Shown here: positions 56,650 to 64,000 of the stretch, piece after piece
How positions within the stretch are numbered: position 1 is the first letter of the stretch
Layout of the letters: each line of letters opens with the position of its first letter
From: Coccinella septempunctata
Lineage: Eukaryota > Arthropoda > Insecta > Coleoptera > Coccinellidae
Reading direction: 5' to 3'
NCBI RefSeq assembly: GCF_907165205.1
Contig: NC_058196.1
Span: forward strand, 15,604,501-15,668,500
DNA length: 64,000 bases
The notes under the pieces: generated by a model
Told to the model about the DNA's origin: nothing
Databases searched by the model: none
The model's input: the letters and a program-made list of their open reading frames with translations, nothing else
Translations under genes and position numbers: made by a program

Positions 56650-57025
56650 ATTTTTATTTAAAAATCTGTGAAAATGTTGAAATTATATGAAAGCTCAGAT
56701 GACATCCTTGATTCTGCGAATTAAGGCCATCGCACGCTTCTCGAATGTGGGCTTGAGGAATTCGATTCCATTCAGGGCGAAGACTTTCTTTCAGCGACTC
56801 CAAACTCTGAGGTTTTTTCTAGGACACTTTGAATATGGAGCCACTGTTGTTTGGAAATGAAGCGAGCCAAAGCCATGGTCCTTGCATCTGGTGTCCACTC
56901 TTTGTTGCAGATTGTCGTTCGTCCTTCCTGGTAATAACAAAAGATCGTTTTTTTTGTTCATTGTTGAATAGTGAAAATTTTCTCACCGAAAAGACGATGT
57001 TAGGCAGCATGAGTTTCGAGTAAGT
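56650..57025 (-). pseudogene. mariner-like transposase relic with internal deletion
   Basis: The minus strand reads IVFSVRKFSLFNNEQKKRS (family: FSDEKIFTVD…NR.NDR), then ALASFPNNSGSIF. It then jumps to PQSLESLKESLRPEWNRIPQ with AHIREACDGL, the C-terminal motif. The first Asp motif is changed (FSDEK to FSVRK) and the middle is deleted. Confidence 0.7.
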
Positions 57026-57059
57026 GTTTCAAATCCTTCAATCTTTCGAGATACTGTTG

Positions 57060-58045
57060 GTATCAACTTTCATATTTTAAATGGAACACCCTGTATATTA
57101 TTGCATTCTTGACTTCCTTGTCAACTTGTAACTTTGGTTTGACAACTATGGTCCTATATAGCACCGATTCTGAGATGTTGCCCAGCTCTTGTCGATATAT
57201 TGAATCATACCTTACATCTCTATTTCTGGCAATCTGATATACAGGGTCCTCAAAAATGTATTTTAACACATTTAAAAAAAAAGTTTTGACTTTTTCTGTG
57301 AAGTAAATAGAAAAAGTGCATTTTTAAGCTGATAGAATATTGTAACTATGGAAACTAGCACTTATCTAATTGTGTACTTTTGAGTTTTTTTTTGTGTTGT
57401 CGGACAACTACTTGATTATTTTTAGAAAAATGTATCTGTTAGTTGAGTCCCCCTTTTAAGTTGAAATAAATTAATTTTATTAGGAGAGTTGCTTTTGTTT
57501 TTCATTAGTCAATCTAGTTAATTAAATTTTTCAAAAAAAAATCAAAGCCAACTATATAGCAGCCAAACTAATTACATAATTACTTGGTTCTTGCGGGATA
57601 ATGCACTTTTTCTTTCATATTTCTGTAACTATTCGCTTTACAGAAAAAGTTTGAATACATTTTTTGCTCATTTCAACCTGCTGTACATGATTAATACGAA
57701 AAAAATATAGGTTGCCATTTGAAAAAATTAAGTTTTGATTGAACTTCTATTTGAATTATAACTTCAATTATTGAAGACCCTGTAGAGATGTAACGTATGA
57801 TCTAATATGTTGGCAAGAGCTGGGCAAAATTTGGTTTTGATACATTCAATAGAAAACTAGTATCAGCAATTTTAGTGAGCACCAACAGCTATCAAAATTT
57901 TAGGAAGAAATCGAATATCTCAGAATCGGTGCTATATAGGACCATGGTTGTCATACCAAAGGTACCTTACAATTTCACAAGGAATTCAAGAATGCAATAA
58001 TATACAGGGTGTTCCATTCAAAATAAAAATTTGATACCAACAGGG
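57060..58045. mobile_element. ~1-kb foldback element with internal ACACCCTGTATA boxes
   Basis: 57060-57180 (GTTGGTATCAACTTTCATAT, GGAACACCCTGTATATTATT, TCCTATATAGCACCGATTCT) is mirrored by 57925-58045. The ACAGGGTG box lies about 25 bp in from each end. Further ACAGGGTG boxes follow at 58060-58190. No coding domain. Confidence 0.65.
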
Positions 58046-58194
58046 AAAAAACAGAGCACCCTGTATCAGGGTGGGTTATAAAAAATAAAAGTTCAATCGA
58101 TTGCAGACAAGTTTTGTATTCAACTTTTTCTTCTAACTCCTTTAGTTTCCACAATAAGGTATAGGGACACTTTAACTTGGACACCCTGTACTTA

Positions 58195-59195
58195 TTGTAT
58201 TTTGAGAGGCTACAATCCATGTTGTCGCGCTTTGCCGTGGATTTCGTTCAATTCAGCAGACCATTTCCAGAGATGTTGCTGTTCTTTTATGCCCACCACC
58301 ATGGCGTTTTGCGATATCATTGTAACTTGGTCCGGTACACGAACATTTTATTCACAAATAAATGCCGTAGCTCACGAAAAATAGCTGGTAGCGATTTTCC
58401 GGCCAAATCTATAAGGTACTCACACTATGACGTTTGAATTTCATTTTTATATATCTCTTCTATTAAGACACTGGCTAATGTCCTTTTGTGAATTCGAACA
58501 CAACATAAAATAGACTGCGGTGTCATTAGCCGTCTGGCAAATACAGCAGCGTGAAGTTGGTAACACAGCGAGTCAGCAGCCTAAAAGCCTATGAAAAAAA
58601 CACGAAGAAAATAGGAAGACCAGCACCGGCTAGTGCGGTTATACGCCCAGAGGAATAAAAGTTCTATTGAGTTGATTGAAAAGAACAAAGAGGTTAAATA
58701 AAACCGAGATAAACAAGAAAAGTTTTCAAAGTGATCCATCTCTGGAAGATTCCACCAGAGGTTTCTCATTCGGCTTACCCTTTCTGTACAAGTTCTTATA
58801 GGTGAATTTTTCTATGCCTACCACATAAAGCTTCTGAGCAAGTAAGTGACATTCGTGACCCCTTTCTAGCAAGTGTATTGGCACTTTCGTTTCCTTTGAT
58901 TGGCTAGTGACAGAGAACCCAGAACAGAAATAACTTGTTATTTCCTTCTTATTTCCTATTTCATTCAACTCGATGAATGTGAGCTCAGTGCTCTGATAGC
59001 AGCTCGTATCAGAAAGGATCGCTACGTCGCATTTCCGATAGTTTCTTTCCAGGTTTATGTCTACACATTTTCATTTTTTCTTTTTTAATTTGCCTATGTG
59101 TATAACTTCGCATTTGACTTGATGCTAAGGGTCTGAAACCTATTCCCGCAATTTTGCCTAGTTCATTTTAAATTTGCAGCATTTTCGTTATAAAA
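58195..59195. other. no gene recognised
   Basis: Short frames only, none with a recognised domain. Confidence 0.3.
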
Positions 59196-59199
59196 GATA

Positions 59200-59477
59200 C
59201 TACTCGCATCGCCGTTCTAGGGGGTTAAACATACAAACTCTCGACAGTCGCAAATCCCCGCATAATTCATAGAACGTTGTACAGTTTCATTATGTACGTT
59301 TCGATTGTAATGTAAATGAGCGTCGCAGTGGGTCGCGTCGCGGTATCAGGACCATTTCTGGCAGTGATTCAGGGCCAGGAATTAGTCCCATCGATCACAC
59401 GGTTCGCCGAGCGTCGATTTGCGGCGTGAAGCGTGCGCGCGTGCACGCGTACGTTCCCGTGTTTGTTTTGGGGGGGT
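59200..59477 (+). other. CpG-rich block ending in a strong 5' splice site; possible host 5' exon
   Basis: About 280 bp much richer in CG than anything nearby (GTCGCGTCGCGG, GCGTGCGCGCGTGCACGCG) end in TTTTGGGGGGGTGAGTAC, a good GT-AG donor context. No long frame is present. An untranslated first exon or promoter of a host gene on the plus strand would fit. This is inference. Confidence 0.35.
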
Positions 59478-59479
59478 GA

Positions 59480-61500
59480 GTACATTGATCTTAATCAATT
59501 TCGTCGTAAGAGAATGAATCTTTTTATGAAGGGTTCGGTGAATAGGGGGATACCTCGAATTCTTTATTTTTTTGTGTGAATAATATGACACGAAGATATT
59601 TTTGTAATCTTCAACTTCTAGATTTTATGTAATTGTTAAGTTTTTATGATACTATATGATAAAATATTCACGTGCTGTACCTATCTTTGTAGTCTTTAAG
59701 AGGGTTCTACACCGTTATAGTGGTCAGTTCAAAAAGAGAAAATGAATATCTTACGTCAAAAACCACTAATTTATATGGGGTTCTCATTATAATTCTATTC
59801 AATCAGTTAGTTACCTCGGAAAGTCAGAATTTTTTTATTCGTCAAACGAAAAAAAATTATAAAAATTTTTTTCATTGAAGAACGAATATTCATTCATGTT
59901 ATTAACTTTCCGAGGTGCAATTATCTCTTCTATGAATTTCCACATGAAGAAATTTCTCGGAAAGTCTCGCCATTGGCTACAATTCGTATCCTGGTGAATC
60001 CCTGATGAATTTCCAAAATATTATGAATATAACTGGTTTACATTCCAATACAACATTAAGAAATTTTCCATCATCTAGAATAACTCAACAACTTTAAAGT
60101 TTACTGCCCATTATAATGGTGTAGTGCTGTTGATTTGATACACAGGGTCGGCAGAATGGCTTTTGCCGTACTTGGAGGTTCATATAGAAAGTTCATAGGC
60201 ATTTCTCGATTCGTACATCTAAATCTATTCTAAACGATCTGAAACCTTCGATGTTCCTAGTCCCTTCTGCAATGTGTGTAATGATGGTGAGTTTTAGTTG
60301 TTTATTTGAAAGGGGCGGTGAGAAAGTCTTTTGACATAAGATTTATTTTCAATGATACAAGCAAAATGCCGAAATATCCAGTACGTAAGAAAATTCATAG
60401 CTTTTTGTTGGAAATCTGAACATCATTAAAAAAAAATACAGAAAATTTGTCATATTGTCTAATTCAAGGTGATTCAGAAATTGAACGAATAATCTGCCGG
60501 TCCATGATGTGTGTTCCAGTTCCCATGTTCGAGAGCCCAACGATATCTTACACGCCGTTGCTCCCTACTCAACCGCGGGTGCCTGGGTGATCTTCTTGCC
60601 CTTACATTGAAGCAATGCAACCTATTCCGTATTGTTTGACCAGCAAATAAACTAAAGGTAGCTTACCGAAATGAGCAACTAATTCGGTATGTGAAGAAGA
60701 GATTTCGTCGTACAGTTAATCGTATTAGCCCATCCCATGAGTATAAGCATAATAGTTATGAGGACCATATTTTGTATGTTTTCACAGACTTCATAATACA
60801 TGGACTGGTGTCACGTGACTTTCGCGAAGAAGTGTATATCCGGAGCATTAGATAAAGAAAATCACCGAGGGAGATAGACGTACATGGGGCAAAATATTCA
60901 ATTCTGCTATAGGGTAAAGCATTGGTAAAACATAAATTTTTCTAGTATCCTGATAGAAACTTAGTTTGAGATAATGATTTGTTTTCTATTTTGACAACTT
61001 GGCGAATTTGATTGGAAATCCATCTGAGGAAAAAATGATTTTTATTTCCATTTTCTGGTGCTATTAATGAAAAATCGTAAAAGTCAATAGAAATATAGAT
61101 TATTTATGTAATTGAACTAATTTCTACGGAAATCTCCGTTTTTTCGTATAATCGAAATTATCATCTTCCTGTTATTAGTCACTTCAATTAATTTGATAGG
61201 TAATTAATTCGAAGAATCTTTTATTTATGTACCGTTGTAAAGAAAAAACTTTTTCTTCAAGTAATGGATGAATCTGATAATCATTCTTTCGCTGAATTAG
61301 ACTCATCTATCATGGTTGAGAAAGGACAGATGGGTAAGAATTTAAATGATTAAATCGATCTTGCGATTTTTTATTCGTTACAACTCTATAATCGACAGGT
61401 GTTTCTTTAACGATCTTTATTCGGGAAGGAAAACTTATCCTTTTTTTTTGTATATTTTATTTTTATTTGGGAGATCTTGTTATATTTTCTAGTGAAATTT
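59480..61500. other. no gene recognised
   Basis: AT-rich DNA with low-complexity T runs. If 59200-59477 is a first exon, this would be its intron. Confidence 0.3.
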
Positions 61501-61528
61501 CACCAGTTGCTTAATTAAGCAACTGGTG
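61501..61528. repeat. perfect 28-bp palindrome
   Basis: CACCAGTTGCTTAA is followed directly by its reverse complement TTAAGCAACTGGTG. A partial third copy (TTAAGCAACTGC) follows at 61532. Confidence 0.9.
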
Positions 61529-61768
61529 AAGTTAAGCAACTGCTTATCTGAAGTCTGTTCATTTCTCAGAAGTGAATGTCAATTTTAGCTCTTCACCTTT
61601 CACTTCACTCCGCACAGCTTGTTGTGGCCTATGCGAATGACCTTGTAATGAATCCCATTTTTCTGAGAAAATTGGAGCTCATTTTAGTGCATTCCTTTCA
61701 TTCAATATTCAATTATCAAATATTCAGTACATTCATTCCGATAGGCAGAGTAAATGTAAAAAAACCGT

Positions 61769-62160
61769 GTAACTGTGTTTAACGTTGTTTTTCTTGCATG
61801 CCGTTGAAGATTTTGACGTTTTTCTGATGTTGATATGCGATAAACCGGAGCTGACGACATTTTTCATTCTTGTCGCATTCTGGAATTTTCAGATTTTTAA
61901 CGTGTGGGGGGATTTGCCTATAAAAGCAGACGGCCTTTTTTACTCCTTTTTTTACTCTTTTGTCACTTGACGCTCTTTACTCTCTTTTCTCTTGTCTCTG
62001 CGATTGTGTGCCCGACGAGCCGATCAGCGAATTTAGAATAAATTTTGTGTTACGAAGAGAGTGCTCTTAGAAATTGGTTTTTATTTTTCGTTTTCCGCGA
62101 GTGCCTGAAATAAAGGAGGTAGGTCCCCGTCTATACCGTTCAGTTTCTTTATTAGACCTA
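61769..62160 (+). promoter_or_regulatory. LTR-like region with TATA box and poly(A) signal
   Basis: CCTATAAAAGCAGACGG lies at 61917, with pyrimidine-rich start-like sequence about 30 bp on and GAATAAA at 62035. A TGTAACTG start at 61769 could be an LTR end, but no matching 3' LTR is in the window. It lies directly upstream of the triple hairpin. Confidence 0.35.
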
Positions 62161-62240
62161 CACCGGTTACTTCTTTGACACTGCTGTACTGTATCGCTCT
62201 CTGTTATCTTTTGCTGTACTGTACCCTGTTTCGAGAGTCT

Positions 62241-62505
62241 GACTTTTCCCTTCGCTATCAGTCATGGTGCGTAAGCCCTTGGGGTAGTGAAGAGGAAGTC
62301 CCGTCAACCCCCCTGTTCGCGTTCCCGCGTCATAAGTGTTGGAATAGAAATCTCTTCTTTTCTATCAGTCATGGTGCGTAAGCCCTTGGCTTAGAGAATA
62401 AGAGATACCGCTCGTCGTCAGTGAAATTTTGTATAATAGTTGCGCTCAAAATAGACCTTTTCTTCAGTCATGGAGCGTAGCCCTTGGGGTAGCGAATAAA
62501 GGTCT
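62241..62505 (+). ncRNA. three hairpins with one conserved loop and covarying stems
   Basis: Hairpins at 62241-62300, 62350-62406 and 62453-62505 share the apical sequence CAGTCATGGTGCGTAAGCCC followed by TTGG; the third copy has A for T and lacks one A. The stems differ: GACTT…CTTCGCTA with TAGTGAAG…AAGTC; ATCTCTTCTTTTCTA with TAGAGAATAAGAGAT (14 of 15 paired); AGACCTTT with AAAGGTCT. The 45-50-nt linkers between them are unrelated. Changes on one side are matched on the other, and G-U pairs occur only if the plus strand is the RNA. A retroelement leader signal is one possible role. Confidence 0.6.
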
Positions 62506-62776
62506 CGAGTAGATCCGCCCTGGTTGTGTTTCTTTCATTTCTGGAGAAATACAATTAATTACATCCCGATACCGTATAGCAAGTCATTTCAATTCGTGAG
62601 GTCATCCTTGGTGTCCATTTCGTCAGTTCTGGTTGGCGCATTTTATTGAACAACCTTTGATTTTTCACTGTACCCGGTATAAACTTTATAAAGTGCTCGT
62701 GATCGGATCGAATTTCCCGAATGTATGTTTGATGATTGATTCGCTCATATTTCATACCTACACATATTTCCGTTGT

Positions 62777-62803
62777 ATATATTATTATTATTATTATTAT
62801 TTA
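62777..62803 (-). repeat. (TTA)n microsatellite, probable 3' tail of the CR1-type LINE
   Basis: ATTATTATT… on the plus strand lies about 100 bp downstream of the LINE stop codon in LINE orientation. LINE 3' ends commonly terminate in short tandem repeats. Confidence 0.6.
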
Positions 62804-62905
62804 ATTGATAAGAGCAAGGAAAATCTCTATAAAGCTCATTTTACAGAAAAATATACAACCACAAAAACATGATCAGCAATAACTGAATGGAAAAAAAAGT
62901 AAAGT

Positions 62906-64000
62906 TCATTCTCGCAAAACCATGTCCAGTCTGGCCTTGAAAATATTCATATTCCCCGACATGACCACCTCCCCGGGTAACTGGTTCCAGTGGTGAAACA
63001 CTCTATTTGGCAGGAAAAACTCTCGGCAGGTGTTTCTGAACAACTCTCTCTTCAGCTTTAGTTCGTGTCCCCTAAGACGATTCTCGCCAGCCAAGGAAAA
63101 TAGGTGCCTGGTTGAAGTTGAGATGCCATGGAGTGCCTTATAGGTTGTGATAAGGTCACCTCTCAACTGCCTTGGCTAACTGTCGGTATCTTCATCAAAC
63201 GAAGACGCTCCTCGTAACTGGGGCGAACACGACCGAAGGGGATCCGGGTTGCTCTACGTTGTACGGACTCCAGTAGATTCCTGTCTCTGATGAGAACAGG
63301 ATACCAAACACTGCTCGCGAACTCGAGAGTGGGGCGAACATACGACTTGTACAGCCTACACAATGTAGCCGGGTCAGGTCTTTGGAATGTTTTACCTATG
63401 CGGTACAAACTAGTGTTTGCTTTTTTCACCTGATTGGTGATATGGTCACTCCACGATAGGTTCGAGTTCACTAGCACTCCGAGGTCATTGTGTCGGTTGA
63501 CTTTGCGCAGACTCACTCCATCTAGATGGTAATTTAAACGCGGGTTATTTCTACCGACATGAAGAACCACACACTTCTCCAAATTAAGAGGAAGAAGCCA
63601 ATCCTGCGTCCATCGGAATATGCTGTTCAGATCTGCCTGTATGCCTAGAGGATTCTGGAGTGGATCGTCGTAGATCTTTGCATCGTCCGCGAAGAAGGAG
63701 CAGAAGGATCTAATACAGGATGGAATGTCCGAGATGTAAGCCAAAAATAATATTGGGCCAAGCACGGAGCCCTGCGGTACTCCACTTAGAACTGGTTTTC
63801 TGGCACTAGATGTTGTACCCACCTTCACGCTAAACGTAGGCCCACATAAGAAGGAGGAAATCCACCGCAGCAGGTCACCACGGATACCAATATGTTGAAG
63901 CTTGTGAAGAAGTCGTCCCCTGGGAACCCTGTCAAAAGCACTGCAGAAATCCAAGTAAACAACGTCCACACACCCCCCACGATCAACCATTGCAGTCCAA
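62906..64000 (-). pseudogene. CR1-type LINE reverse transcriptase, 3' part, one frameshift
   Basis: The minus frame is open to the window edge. It reads CVDVVYLDFCSAFDRVPRGR, IGIRGDLLRWI, LSGVPQGSVLGPILFLAYIS, SFFADDAKIY (catalytic Asp pair intact) and LGVLVNSNLSWSDHI. The CR1-like C-terminal end follows (RRATRIPFGRVRPSYEERL, then LRGDLITTYKALHG, REFFLPNRVFHHWNQLP, FKARLDMVL). The two parts are joined by a frameshift near 63170 that fits loss of one A (SQ-RQLRGD). Apart from that the sequence is well preserved, so the copy is fairly young. Its 5' part lies beyond 64000. Confidence 0.88.

Noticed and set aside
1..64000. CRISPR arrays, rRNA genes, operons or bacterial features
   Set aside because: Tandem repeats present are satellites with contiguous units, not spacer-separated. 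Introns, retroelements and base composition indicate a eukaryotic nuclear genome.

Overview
The window looks like a repeat-dense, AT-rich intergenic or intronic stretch of an arthropod nuclear genome, most likely an insect. The evidence is the transposon repertoire (BEL/Pao, Jockey/CR1-like LINEs, a Penelope-like element, P/THAP9-like, PIF/Harbinger-like, hAT-like and Tc1/mariner-like DNA elements), the presence of DUF4806 and MADF-type genes, short GT-AG introns and a tRNA-derived SINE. A beetle is plausible but the species cannot be fixed from the sequence. I found no host protein-coding gene that I can name. Almost everything recognisable is a mobile element or its relic.

Layout. 1-4477 (minus): 5' part of a BEL/Pao LTR retrotransposon, with a 200-bp LTR, a primer-binding site and a >1,400-codon Gag-Pol frame open to the window edge. 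4.5-7.0 kb: a diverged inverted repeat and unassigned DNA. 7003-18032: a candidate 11-kb DNA transposon bounded by matching 14-bp inverted ends, with ACGTT-rich satellite arrays inside both ends. It carries two minus-strand genes: an intact 709-aa Tnp2 (EnSpm/CACTA-like) transposase and, 57 bp downstream, a five-exon gene for a DUF4806-type protein whose splice phases all agree. Several small non-autonomous elements sit inside it. 18-26 kb: LINE and P/THAP9-like transposase relics, the latter with repeated 'SPAS' exons, plus large foldback elements that begin TACAGGGTG. 26-34 kb: MITEs, a 300-bp hairpin, a mariner relic, a 56-bp tandem array and a tRNA-derived SINE.

34-46 kb: a Tc1/mariner-like transposase split by a 1.58-kb element with a perfect 8-bp target duplication; LINE relics; a 1.05-kb element with CATAGAC ends; foldbacks; and a PIF/Harbinger-like deletion derivative that still holds a broken MADF gene. 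49.9-54.6 kb: a two-ORF LINE (ORF1 intact, ORF2 with two frameshifts) abutting, tail to tail, a Penelope-like relic with RT and GIY-YIG pieces. 55.9-58 kb: a hammerhead-ribozyme-like fold, Jockey-type endonuclease and mariner relics, and another foldback. 59.2-59.5 kb: a CpG-rich block ending in a strong splice donor, possibly a host 5' exon. 61.9-62.5 kb: an LTR-like promoter region followed by three hairpins that share one apical loop but have different, internally complementary stems. 62.9-64.0 kb: the 3' end of a CR1-type LINE.

The signals most worth a second look are the two-gene 11-kb transposon with its subterminal arrays and the triple hairpin with covarying stems.
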